Below, in pieces: positions 36,292 to 44,924 of a DNA stretch of 64,000 nt (positions are counted from its first letter, which is position 1; every line of letters begins with the position of its first letter). The notes under the pieces were generated by a model that searched no databases, had not been told where the DNA came from, and worked only from the letters and a program-made list of their open reading frames with translations. Source of the DNA: Bin18 sp965242795 (GTDB lineage Bacteria > Desulfobacterota > Binatia > Bin18); the NCBI GenBank assembly GCA_965242795.1, contig OZ251505.1:4092001-4156000 (forward strand), given 5' to 3'. The translations under genes and the position numbers were made by a program.

Positions 36292-37707
36292 CTAGGACCT
36301 TGCGCCCGGGCTGTCCACCGATCGGCCGGCTTGCGTCCGCGGCGCGGAACGCAGCGTCAGCAGCGAGATTTCCGGCGGAATGCCGAGGCGCATGGGATAG
36401 CCGTAGAAACCGACGCAGCGCGTGACGAACATGCGCATGTCGCCGCGGCGGTACAGCCCCTGGTCGGGAATGCCGAGCAGGCCGACGACGCTCAGCGCGC
36501 GATCCCTGCCCAATTGGAGGCCGACGTGGCCGCCGTGCGTGTGCCCGGACAGCACGAGGTCGGCGCACCCCGCGGGCAGGGCCGCGAACCCGCGCGGGTC
36601 GTGGTTGAGCAGCAGGCGGGGAACGCGCAAGCCCGCAGAGGAAGGGCGGGCTCCCCACGCGGACACGATGCGCCGATAGAGCGGGGCGCGTTCGACCCGG
36701 CGGAACAGGAAGTCGATACCGGCCAACTCCAACGGCTGGTCCGCCACCGGCACCGTGGCGACCCGGTTGCGCAGGGTGACCACGCCGGCCTCGCGCAGCA
36801 GGCGCACCAGCCGCTCGGGCGCGTCGAAGTCGTGATTCCCCAGACACGCCCATTGGCCGTACGGCGCCCGGATGCGTGCCAGCGCCTCGTACAGCGGTCG
36901 GGCGAAGTCGCCCGTGCGATGGGTGAGAAAGTCGCCGGTATGCAGCACGAGGTCGGGCTTGGCCTGCATGGTCAACGCGGCGACCCGCAGCAGCTTGGCG
37001 CGGTCCATCGCGCCGCCCACGTGAATGTCCGACAGGTGGGCGACGCGCAGACCGTCGAGCGCGGCCGGCCAGCCGGGAAGCTCCACGTCGCGCTCGCCGA
37101 CCTGGAAATCGTACGTGAGCGGAATGCTCGATACCGAGAAGACCAGCGGGGCGCCGGTCCCGGCCAGCCCGAGTCGCGTCAGAAACTCGCGCCGCGCCGG
37201 CGACATCGGCCCCGCGGCCGGTAGCCGTGCGGAGACCGGTTGACGGATCACGAACCGTGCCCCGCGAACGAGCGCCCGGCACAGACCCAGCCCGAGGAAA
37301 CCGAAGAACAGCAGGCCGAACGCGCTGTACCACACCGCGCCGACCCAGCTTACCGCGGTGTCGTGCAGCACGGGCAGGGGACTGCCCGCTCGCGAGGTCA
37401 GAATCTGTCCGACCATGAGGACGTCGCAGACCATCCCGACGAGGCTGAAGACCAGCAGCGGCCGGCCGGTCGGAGAGAACCCGCGGATCAAACCGGCGTG
37501 CAGACGCAGCCGGGCATACGAAAACGGCACGATGGCGACCGGGACCATGACGATCAGATAAATGGCGCGCCACGTCACCCACAGCCACATGGCTGCGGCG
37601 GTCAGCAGGAGCGCCGCGTTCACCCCGACCTGCCAGCGCCGCTGAGTTTCGGCACTCGTCACGCCGCGCATCAGAGCGTCGAGCCGGGTACGAGAAAAAA
37701 CGGACAT
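36292..37707 (-). CDS. Membrane-anchored metallophosphoesterase
   Basis: A 471-residue protein. Residues 28-145 form about four transmembrane helices. A twin-arginine-like segment ARREFLTRLGLAGTGAP (171-187) precedes a fifth hydrophobic stretch. The calcineurin-type domain follows with DxH (Asp227, His229 in LSDIHVGG), HTGDFL, GNHD and SGHTHGGH. This is the YkuE-like arrangement fused to an N-terminal membrane module. It sits between two hyuA genes with spacings of 14 and 21 bases, so it is in the operon although its link to that chemistry is unclear. Confidence 0.88.
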   Translation of the reverse strand: MSVFSRTRLDALMRGVTSAETQRRWQVGVNAALLLTAAAMWLWVTWRAIYLIVMVPVAIVPFSYARLRLHAGLIRGFSPTGRPLLVFSLVGMVCDVLMVGQILTSRAGSPLPVLHDTAVSWVGAVWYSAFGLLFFGFLGLGLCRALVRGARFVIRQPVSARLPAAGPMSPARREFLTRLGLAGTGAPLVFSVSSIPLTYDFQVGERDVELPGWPAALDGLRVAHLSDIHVGGAMDRAKLLRVAALTMQAKPDLVLHTGDFLTHRTGDFARPLYEALARIRAPYGQWACLGNHDFDAPERLVRLLREAGVVTLRNRVATVPVADQPLELAGIDFLFRRVERAPLYRRIVSAWGARPSSAGLRVPRLLLNHDPRGFAALPAGCADLVLSGHTHGGHVGLQLGRDRALSVVGLLGIPDQGLYRRGDMRMFVTRCVGFYGYPMRLGIPPEISLLTLRSAPRTQAGRSVDSPGARS

Positions 37708-37721
37708 GGCGAAGGGCGAAA

Positions 37722-39770
37722 TCAGGCGGACAGGTTGCGGGACAGGATCAGGCTGCCGTGTTCGTCCACGCCCGCCCCCCAGCTTGGCGGAACGAGGGTG
37801 GTGGCATCGTACTGTTCCACCACGACTGGGCCGTTCAGCGTCGTGCCTGAGCCGAGCGCGGGACGCTGGTAGATCGGGCAGTCCACGAATCCGTCCGGTG
37901 CGAAAAAGAAGACCGGCCGCCGTCCGACCGGGTCCGCCCGTCCGACCTGCTTCGCCAGCCGCGGCAGGGGAGGCTTGGTGAGCACGCCGGTCGCGGTGAC
38001 GCTCAGCCGCGACAACCGCGCCTCTTTACGGCCGGCGAACGAGAAGCCGCACATCTGTTCGTACGCCGCGTGAAAACGATCAACCGCGTCGGGCAGCGCC
38101 TCGTCGATCAGGTGGCTGGCTGGCAATTCGATGCCGATCTCGGTCGTGGTATCGGCCTTGGTCGTTCCATCCGTATAGTGAAAGTCGCCCGAACGGGCGA
38201 AGCGCCACTCCGGCGCCACGGTCCGTATCTCTCCGCACGCGTTCGCGGCCCGTTCTTCCAAGGCGTGCAGCGCGCGGCCGATCTCGTCCGAGTCGAGGCC
38301 GACGTCGGGCGCCGCCGCGCTGACGTCGAGCCGCACGTCCGCGGCCAGCAGACCCCGGGCCGCGGCCAAGCCCGGCTGCAACGGCACGACGACGCGCGTG
38401 ATGCCCAGCAGCGCGGCCAACTCCGCGGCGTGCAGCGGCCCGGCGCCGCCCGCGGCCAGCAACACGGTTGCGCGCGGGTCGAGGCCGCGGCGGGCGCACC
38501 GTTGCCGAATCGCCCCGCACATCGTGTGATTCACGAGTCGGACGACGTCGCCTGCCGTCTCTTCCCCGGTCTTGCCCCGTGCGCTCCCGAAACGACCGAG
38601 CGCCTGCCGTGCGAGTTCGGCGGAAAGCTCCAGTCCGCCGTCCAGCAACGCCGCGGGCAGCCTGCCCAAGAGCAGGTTCGCGTCCGTGACGGTCGGCGCG
38701 CTTCCGCGGTTGCCGTAACAAGCCGGCCCCGGGTCGGCGCCCGCGCTGTGCGGGCCGACGTGCCAGCGGGCGTCCGCACCCAATCGCGCGATCGAACCGC
38801 CCCCCGCGCCGATCGACGTGATGTCGATCATCGGCGTCGGAATCGGTCGTCCGGCCAGCCGGCCGCGGGTCGTGCGCAACGGCTGCCCGCAGCGTATCAG
38901 GCTGACGTCGGTCGACGTCCCGCCCATGTCGAACGCGATGAGGTCGGAAGATTCCGGCACGCGCCGCGCCGCGCCGACCGCGACCGCTGCGGGGCCGGAC
39001 AGGATGGCCGCCAGTGGACGTCGGCTCACGTCGTCCGCGGTGTGCAGACCGCCGGACGACTGCATGACGAACAGCGGACCACCGGGTACGGATTCGCGGA
39101 CCGCGCTCGCCGCTTCGCGGAGATGATCGCCCAGCAGCGGTTGCAGGGCCGCGGTCAGGCACGTCGCCGCGGCGCGTTCGTCTTCGCGCCCCTCCGGCAG
39201 CACGTCGGACGACAGCACGAGCCGCAGGGCCGGGTCTTCCGCTTCGAGCAGCGCCTTCAGTCGCCGTTCCGGTTCGGGGTTGCGGGCGCTGTGCAGCAGA
39301 CAGACGGCGACCGTCCGCAGATCGCGGGCGCGACACCACGCCGCGACTTCGGCCGCTGCGGTGCGGCTTACCTGCCGGCGGACCCGCCCGTGCGCGTCGA
39401 GCCGTTCGTCCACTTCGTACACGTCTTCCAAGGGCACGAGCGGCGCGGTGGTCCGCCGCGGTCCGAACGCCCCCTCTCCGCGGTCGTCGTGAGGCCGGTG
39501 CAATTCCAGGACGTGGCGAAAGCCGGCCGTGACCAGCAGGCCGATGCGCGGCAGCCCGTCTTGCAGCACCGCGTTGGTGGCCGCCGTCGTGCCGTATGCC
39601 AGCCGGTCGGGCCGCACGCCGTGACGCTGCAACACCGCCAGCGCCGCCCGGAAGCTGTCGCTCGGGGTCGCTTCCGACGGCAGCTTGACGTGTAGGATCG
39701 GCCCGCGGTCCGTCTGGGCCGCCACGTCGGTGAACGTGCCGCCGATGTCGATGCCGGCCCAGGTCTTCAT
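37722..39770 (-). CDS. hyuA: Hydantoinase A / oxoprolinase subunit (second copy)
   Basis: A 682-residue paralogue of the hyuA at 34.2 kb: WAGIDIGGTFTDVAAQTD at the start, IAFDMGGTSTDVSLIRCG and ITSIGAGGGSIARLG in the middle, AAGGAGPLHAAELAALLG later. The two copies have clearly diverged. No second hyuB lies beside it, so it either shares the single HyuB downstream or acts with a partner elsewhere. It is between the LLM and metallophosphoesterase genes with short spacers. Confidence 0.94.
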   Translation of the reverse strand: MKTWAGIDIGGTFTDVAAQTDRGPILHVKLPSEATPSDSFRAALAVLQRHGVRPDRLAYGTTAATNAVLQDGLPRIGLLVTAGFRHVLELHRPHDDRGEGAFGPRRTTAPLVPLEDVYEVDERLDAHGRVRRQVSRTAAAEVAAWCRARDLRTVAVCLLHSARNPEPERRLKALLEAEDPALRLVLSSDVLPEGREDERAAATCLTAALQPLLGDHLREAASAVRESVPGGPLFVMQSSGGLHTADDVSRRPLAAILSGPAAVAVGAARRVPESSDLIAFDMGGTSTDVSLIRCGQPLRTTRGRLAGRPIPTPMIDITSIGAGGGSIARLGADARWHVGPHSAGADPGPACYGNRGSAPTVTDANLLLGRLPAALLDGGLELSAELARQALGRFGSARGKTGEETAGDVVRLVNHTMCGAIRQRCARRGLDPRATVLLAAGGAGPLHAAELAALLGITRVVVPLQPGLAAARGLLAADVRLDVSAAAPDVGLDSDEIGRALHALEERAANACGEIRTVAPEWRFARSGDFHYTDGTTKADTTTEIGIELPASHLIDEALPDAVDRFHAAYEQMCGFSFAGRKEARLSRLSVTATGVLTKPPLPRLAKQVGRADPVGRRPVFFFAPDGFVDCPIYQRPALGSGTTLNGPVVVEQYDATTLVPPSWGAGVDEHGSLILSRNLSA

Positions 39771-39797
39771 ACGACCGCGGCGCCGTTCAGCGCGGGA

Positions 39798-40928
39798 TTA
39801 TTCCGAGAAGCGCGGCATGACCTTGCTGGCGAACAGGTCGAGCGAAGTCATCACCTGGTCGCGGTCGTGGATACCCTGCGGAATCAGCAGGAAACATTCG
39901 TTGATGGGGAACGTGCGCGCGGCCTGCTCGATGCGCCGCGAGATGGTATCCGGGTCGCCGACCAGCAGTTCGGGATGACCCTGGCCGAACGGCGTGAACC
40001 ATTCGTCCCACAGCCACATCGGATCGGTCAGCCACTCCCGGGCGGTCGCGGCGCTGGAATGGCAGATCATCGCGCCGCCCCACGCCGCCTCGTCGCCGGG
40101 CGCCACGTCGTGGCCGTGTTTCTCCGCCTCGTCGCGGTAGCCCGCCCACAGGCGTTTGCAGAAGTCGAGGTCCGAGGCCAGCACGATGGGCTTGCCGCCA
40201 TAGCGCGCCCAGAACAGCGCCGTGCGCATGCTGTGCGTAAACCCGCCGTACAATGGCGGGTGCGGCGTCTGGTACGGTTTGGGTGCGATGCCGACCTCCC
40301 GGATGCGCATGTCGGCGTCCACGCCCGTGCCGTAGGCGACGTACGCGTTCTGCGGATGCGGATTGACGAAGTCGTCGGGCGGCACGGTCCAGTAGGTGCC
40401 GCGATAGCTGAACGTGTCTTCCTTCCACGCCTTCAGCACGACCTCGACGAACTCGCGGAAGTAGGCGCGGTTCTTTTCGTCCTGTGCGGAGTTGCGGTTC
40501 CAGTCGCCGACCGCGTCCAGGTCGGGCCGAATGCGGAAATTGTGTACCCAGCGGGCCTGATACCCGCGCACCATGCCGACGCCCAGGCGGCCCTTCAGCA
40601 TGTGGTCGAGCGTGGCGATGTACTCCGCGGTGCGCACCGGATTATGCGTCGGGGCGACCCAGCCGACCATGTTCACGCGCAAATTCCGGGTATGCTGGCC
40701 GATCCACATGGACAACAGGCCGGGCTCGTTGCTGGCCTCGAACCCCTCGACCTGCAGATGATGTTCGGGATGCCCGAACCCGGCATAGCCCACCCCGTCC
40801 GCAAACGCTGCATACTCGGCCACCTCGTTCAACATGCGCTGGTACAGCTCGGGGCGTTTACCGGCCATGCCGGCTTCGATCTCGTGGCGCCGGCCCAACG
40901 TCGCATAGATGAACAGGTGGAATTTCAT
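39798..40928 (-). CDS. LLM-class flavin-dependent oxidoreductase
   Basis: A 376-residue luciferase-like monooxygenase: KFHLFIYATLGRRHEIEAG, GFGHPEHHLQVEGFEASNEP, MLKGRLGVGMVRGYQARW and a C-terminal GDPDTISRRIEQAA. The start is fixed by the AAGGAG site 8 bases upstream. It is the first gene of the operon LLM, hyuA, phosphoesterase, hyuA, hyuB. One plausible reading is oxidative opening of a nitrogen heterocycle followed by ATP-dependent amide hydrolysis. That pathway is inference. Confidence 0.9.
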   Translation of the reverse strand: MKFHLFIYATLGRRHEIEAGMAGKRPELYQRMLNEVAEYAAFADGVGYAGFGHPEHHLQVEGFEASNEPGLLSMWIGQHTRNLRVNMVGWVAPTHNPVRTAEYIATLDHMLKGRLGVGMVRGYQARWVHNFRIRPDLDAVGDWNRNSAQDEKNRAYFREFVEVVLKAWKEDTFSYRGTYWTVPPDDFVNPHPQNAYVAYGTGVDADMRIREVGIAPKPYQTPHPPLYGGFTHSMRTALFWARYGGKPIVLASDLDFCKRLWAGYRDEAEKHGHDVAPGDEAAWGGAMICHSSAATAREWLTDPMWLWDEWFTPFGQGHPELLVGDPDTISRRIEQAARTFPINECFLLIPQGIHDRDQVMTSLDLFASKVMPRFSE

Positions 40929-41330
40929 GGTGCGGTCTCCTTCGTTTCGAGTCTGCGGATTGAGCGGAAGCGCGGCATGGGTCTCGGCTCCCATCCGCAG
41001 GCGTCGGCGCGGGGTACACGCGGTACCGTATCCATCGAACGGAAGGCGGACCAGCCGAAACAGGGGCTCCCCCTTAACCGTGCGGGGTGGCTTTGTCCAC
41101 CGTTCGGCTTCTCTCCTTTCTCTTTCGTCTCCTCTCCCTCCGGGAGGGTGAGAGCCGGCCCCGGACATGATCTGGGGTGAGGGTTCTGAAACCCCAACGG
41201 TGAAGCGGCCGGCAAACGCTGGAACCGAAACGTGCCCGATCTGCCCGTGTTTGACGGACGCGGAGCTGGTCGGGTATAGGTCGGGGCGCTCGAATCGGAG
41301 GCACGGAAGACGCACGGAAAGGAGAAGGTT
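40929..41330. other. Divergent intergenic region of 400 bp
   Basis: This spacer separates the hydantoinase operon from the divergent MIase-like gene and should contain both promoters. A CTCTCCCTCCGGGAGGGTGAG palindrome near 41132-41152 is a relative of the CCCTCTCCC repeat class. No supported gene was seen; open frames here have no family features. Confidence 0.5.
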
Positions 41331-41651
41331 ATGCTCGTACTCTTCAAAGCCCGCATCAACAAACCCGCGGACATGTCCGACAAGGACTTCTACACGGTCT
41401 GGCGCAAGGAATCCGAAGCGGCGCTGGCCGCGGTCGAGGCCGGCGCCATCAAGGCGATCTGGAAAGTGGCCGGGAAGCCGGAGGTCGTGGCCGTCATGGA
41501 GATGGACTCCGGGGACGACCTGGACGCCGCGATCCACAGCCTGCCGATCTGGGCGTTGGGCTATGCCCACATCGTGTCGGACGTCGAAATCATCCCTCTC
41601 CGTCCCTACGCAAACTGGGCCGAACAGTTGAAGACGTTGTCGCAAGGGTAG
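41331..41651 (+). CDS. Muconolactone isomerase-like (MIase) small protein
   Basis: A 106-residue ferredoxin-like alpha/beta-barrel protein: MLVLFKARINKPADMSDKDF, then FYTVWRKESEAALAAVEAGA and WKVAGKPEVVAVMEMDSGDD, which is the muconolactone delta-isomerase family layout with the dimer-forming C-terminus. A strong GGAGAAGG site precedes the ATG. No catechol pathway genes are nearby, so it may serve a different lactone or act as a generic isomerase. A clear terminator follows it. Confidence 0.82.
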   Translation: MLVLFKARINKPADMSDKDFYTVWRKESEAALAAVEAGAIKAIWKVAGKPEVVAVMEMDSGDDLDAAIHSLPIWALGYAHIVSDVEIIPLRPYANWAEQLKTLSQG

Positions 41652-41698
41652 GGGAGGCGCGAACGAAAGGGCGAGGCGTGGCGCGCTCCCGCCCGATG

Positions 41699-41730
41699 AA
41701 CAGGGATGCTCGAGCACGAGCATCCCTGTT
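41699..41730 (+). terminator. Intrinsic terminator between convergent genes
   Basis: A perfect 14-bp stem, AACAGGGATGCTCG and CGAGCATCCCTGTT, with loop AGCA, followed by TCTTTC. It lies 47 bases after the MIase-like gene and 44 bases beyond the stop of the convergent histone-like gene. The T-rich tail serves the plus-strand transcript best, but the symmetric stem could stop both. Confidence 0.85.
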
Positions 41731-41774
41731 TCTTTCGTCGGTGGGGTTCCGCTCAACCCGATGAGGCGGACGGC

Positions 41775-42524
41775 TCAGGTCGGTTTGCTGGCCTCGACCT
41801 CGCTCTTCGAGTCCTTGGAGGCGCCCTCTCCCTCGGTGCCATTGCCGGATTCTCCGTCTTTCGGATCGGTCGGCATTTTGCCGCGCGCCCGCATGGGCAT
41901 ACGGTTGCGGACTTCGCGCCAGTGAAAACTGCTCGGCGGGCTTTGGAGCCGCTCGAAGCTGGCCAGCAACAAGGCTTTGTCATCCGCCCGCCCGAAGCAG
42001 TGGTCGCCGATCCACATTTCCCACCCCGGCCGTTTGCTCCCGTCCGGCCCGACCAGATCGCGTTTCACGAACACGGGCGGCGCGGATGCTGGGGGCGGAC
42101 TGACCTCCGGCGCGACACCCGCGGGTGAATCCGCCTCTGCCGCGGGCGGAACGGGCTCCGGTGGCGGCGCAGGCTCGACGGCCGGCAGCACGGCCTGTTG
42201 GACCTTGTCTTGTCCCTTGTCGCTCCGAGCCTGCTCCGATTTCGGCGGGCTTTTCTTGGCGACCGTCTTGGCGGGTTTCTTCTCCGCGGTCCGTTTGGCC
42301 GCGGGTTTTTTCGGAGAGGCTTTCGGGGTTTTGGTTGCGGGCTTCTTCGAAGGTTTGGCGACGGTTTTCGCTCCAGACTTTTTCGCAGTCTTGGCTGGCG
42401 TTTCGGCCGCTTTGCGCACCGTCTTTTTTTCCGATCTTTTCGCGGACTGTTTGGCGGCCTTGGGTGCGGACTTGGCGGTCTTTCGGGTCCTGGGGGCGGA
42501 TTTGTCGGATGTGCGGCTCGCCAT
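41775..42524 (-). CDS. Histone-H1-like Lys/Ala/Pro-rich protein with C-terminal domain
   Basis: A 249-residue protein in two parts. Residues 1 to about 105 are almost only Lys, Ala, Pro, Thr and Ser in PKK/AKK repeats (for example KKPATKTPKASPKKPAAK), like eukaryotic H1 and bacterial H1-like DNA-compacting proteins. A Pro/Ala linker (VEPAPPPEPVPPAAEA) leads to a folded part, including VGPDGSKRPGWEMWIGDHCFGRADDKALLLASFERL, that was not recognised. Probably nucleoid-associated. It is low-complexity, so homology alone is weak evidence. Confidence 0.75.
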   Translation of the reverse strand: MASRTSDKSAPRTRKTAKSAPKAAKQSAKRSEKKTVRKAAETPAKTAKKSGAKTVAKPSKKPATKTPKASPKKPAAKRTAEKKPAKTVAKKSPPKSEQARSDKGQDKVQQAVLPAVEPAPPPEPVPPAAEADSPAGVAPEVSPPPASAPPVFVKRDLVGPDGSKRPGWEMWIGDHCFGRADDKALLLASFERLQSPPSSFHWREVRNRMPMRARGKMPTDPKDGESGNGTEGEGASKDSKSEVEASKPT

Positions 42525-42613
42525 AACGATGATCCTCCCGAATCCGACAGGCTCCCATTTTCACGGGGAAAATTCAATCCCCAGGGAGTTTCGGGAGCCG
42601 TCCAATCCTCTCT

Positions 42614-42664
42614 CCCCTTCGACCTTTCGCCCCTTCGACAGGCTCAGGGACCACCGGGAGGAGG
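42614..42664. repeat. TTCGACAGGCTCAGGG-type repeat copy
   Basis: The sequence CCTTTCGCCCCTTCGACAGG then CTCAGGGACCACCGGGAGGA is a single copy of the dispersed family. Its right part (CAGGGACCACCGGGAGG) is the same segment that ends the truncated antitoxin gene at 52.4 kb. Confidence 0.7.
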
Positions 42665-42777
42665 TTGGAGCCTGCTCCGGACTCGGTCCGGGGGAGAGGG
42701 TTCGACGTACACGCCAGACGGATTGCCGATTTCGACCCGAGCCACGACCGGATTTCCGGGTTCCGAAGGTCGCCGCC

Positions 42778-43275
42778 TTACCGGGCGTCATCTCCTCGTG
42801 ACGGGCGGGTATAGGCGCCGCTCTTGCCACCGCTTTTGTGTTGCAGGCCGACGTTGGAAATGACGATGTCCTTCTGGACGGCTTTGCACATGTCATAGAC
42901 GGTCAGCGCCGCGACCGACACCGCGGTCAGGGCTTCCATTTCGACCCCGGTTTTGCCACTGACCTTGACCCGCGCTTCGATGTCGAGCCGTCCGCTGTCC
43001 GCGTGCGGGGAGAACTCGACGTCGATCGAGGAGACCGGCAGGGGGTGGCAGAGCGGAATGAGTTCCGGCGTCTTCTTGGCGGCCAGTATGCCGGCCACAC
43101 GCGCCACCGCGAACACGTCGCCCTTGGGCAGCCGTCCGTCGGTAATCAGCCGCAGCGTCTCCGGCGACATCCGCACGCTGCCCGTTGCGGTCGCCACGCG
43201 TGCGGTGACGGGCTTGTCGCCCACGTCCACCATCTGCGCGCGGCCCCGACCGTCAACGTGACTCAGCTTCTTCAT
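42778..43275 (-). CDS. moaC: Cyclic pyranopterin monophosphate synthase
   Basis: A 165-residue MoaC, which completes conversion of GTP to cyclic pyranopterin monophosphate in molybdenum cofactor synthesis. LSHVDGRGRAQMVDVGDK is the family start. LIPLCHPLP contains the catalytic His, and KTGVEMEALTAVSVAALTVYDMCKAVQKD carries the conserved Asp and Lys. The ATG chosen lies just after GAGAAGG; an extension 15 codons upstream lacks similarity to the family. No other moa genes are in view. Confidence 0.96.
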   Translation of the reverse strand: MKKLSHVDGRGRAQMVDVGDKPVTARVATATGSVRMSPETLRLITDGRLPKGDVFAVARVAGILAAKKTPELIPLCHPLPVSSIDVEFSPHADSGRLDIEARVKVSGKTGVEMEALTAVSVAALTVYDMCKAVQKDIVISNVGLQHKSGGKSGAYTRPSRGDDAR

Positions 43276-43357
43276 GGCCTTCTCGGCGGCAGCGGCGTGA
43301 CGGCTTCGCCCGACTGGCACCGCCGACCGTTCGGACGAGCACTCCCGAACCGGGCGG

Positions 43358-44644
43358 TCACGCGAGCCGCAGCAGGCGGTGGGTCTTGAGCAGCTTGGAT
43401 TTAATCGGAATGTCGTGCGGACATGCGGCTTCGCACGGCGCCCGGCAGTCGATGCACTGGGAGGCGTTGTGGGCCGGTTCCAGCTTGGCGTATTCCTCCA
43501 TGCCGAAGCGCTCCTGGCCGTAGTTTTCGTAGTACATGGCGAAGCGCAGCACGTCGTCCACCGGCACGTCCGCGGGACAGGACGACAGGCAGTCGCCGCA
43601 GCCGGGTGGGCAGTAGTCGCCTTCGATCAGCCGGTCGTATTTTTCCAACAACGCCAGATCCGTTTGCTGGAACGGCTGGCCCGATGCGTGCAGATATTCG
43701 TCGATCTGGGCGTACGAACCGATGGTCACCACCAGGCCGCTGACGTCCGGGTTGGACAGCACCCATTTGAACGCGGCCTGCGAAAACGTCTCGCGCTCGG
43801 TGCTGGAGAAGTCGGACAACACCGTGTGGCGCGCGCCCTTGAGCGTCTTCATGGCGACCACGCCGACGCCCTTGCGTTTGGCGTCATGAAAAATGGTCGG
43901 CAGTTCGGGCCAGTTGCGGAAGTTGTACGCGACCATGATGACGTCGAAGCGCCCGGAATCGACCGCGTGGCGCATGACGCGCTCCAGCCGCGGCGTATGC
44001 GACGAGACGCCCAGAAAGCGCAGCTTGCCTTGTTCCTTGAGCCGGTCGAACGCCTCGTGGATGTTCGGGTTCATCAGCCGGTCGATGGAATTGCAGGCGT
44101 GGATGTGCGCCAAGTCGAGGTAGTCGGTGCCGATGCGTTTGAGGCTGGCTTCGATTGCGGCCATGACGTCCTTGACCGGCGTGTCGTTGCTCAGGTGGCC
44201 GTCGGGCGTGCAGAATTTGGAGACGACGAACAGTTTTTCGCGCGGGGTGTCGCGGATGCCGTCGCCCAGCGTTTTTTCCGAATAGGCGCGCGAATAATCG
44301 GGCGAGGTGTCGAAATAGTTGATGCCGCGGTCGATCGCGCGGCGGACCACGTCGGCATCGTCCAGTCCGGCGCAGCCGAACGAGACGTCGGAGACCTGCA
44401 TCCCGGTGCGGCCGAGCGTGCGATAGTTGCGGACGTGGGCCGTCTCCCAGCTCGGGTCTTTCTGCTCGGCTTCGGTCTCGGGCCGGCTCAGCAGAAAAAG
44501 CTGCGTCTTGTACTCGCAGCCCGCGGCCAGCGCCGCGCCGCCGCCGAGGGCCGCGGTCTTCAGAAACCCGCGGCGCGTCGTGGGCCGAACGGGCGGGGTG
44601 TGGGCTTGGGGCGGTTCGGATGGCGGTGGGGATTGCGTGGGCAT
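43358..44644 (-). CDS. Tat-exported Fe-S aldo/keto reductase lipoprotein
   Basis: A 428-residue protein. The N-terminus has a twin-arginine signal (TTRRGFLKTAAL, Arg24-Arg25) ending in a lipobox-like LAAGC with Cys43. The aldo/keto reductase barrel follows: DTSPDYSRAYSEK has the catalytic Asp/Tyr, and YLDLAHIHACN the active-site His. The C-terminus has two [4Fe-4S] binding clusters, CPPGCGDCLSSCP and CIDCRAPCEAACP. This combination suggests a membrane-attached periplasmic reductase taking electrons through Fe-S clusters instead of soluble NADPH. Physiological substrate unknown. Confidence 0.9.
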   Translation of the reverse strand: MPTQSPPPSEPPQAHTPPVRPTTRRGFLKTAALGGGAALAAGCEYKTQLFLLSRPETEAEQKDPSWETAHVRNYRTLGRTGMQVSDVSFGCAGLDDADVVRRAIDRGINYFDTSPDYSRAYSEKTLGDGIRDTPREKLFVVSKFCTPDGHLSNDTPVKDVMAAIEASLKRIGTDYLDLAHIHACNSIDRLMNPNIHEAFDRLKEQGKLRFLGVSSHTPRLERVMRHAVDSGRFDVIMVAYNFRNWPELPTIFHDAKRKGVGVVAMKTLKGARHTVLSDFSSTERETFSQAAFKWVLSNPDVSGLVVTIGSYAQIDEYLHASGQPFQQTDLALLEKYDRLIEGDYCPPGCGDCLSSCPADVPVDDVLRFAMYYENYGQERFGMEEYAKLEPAHNASQCIDCRAPCEAACPHDIPIKSKLLKTHRLLRLA

Positions 44645-44924
44645 GGGCGGGCTCCCTCGATGACTGCGTAAGTGTGGATGGTGCGCGCGAAAAACGCGCG
44701 GGTCCGCGAAGTTTTCGGAGCAGTCGGCACTGTATAAGAAGCGCGAACGCGGGCGCAAGCCGCCGACCGGTTGCCCGGCCGGCATTCCCATAGCGTCCGC
44801 GCCGATTTTCGATTACACAAGCGGCAACCAGGGAAGGCCGCCGCCACGCAGCCGCGCGGCGGCGCGGGAATGAACGCCGAGGCATTCGGCCGGACGCCGG
44901 CATCAGCCGGGGAGAGGGAGGAAT

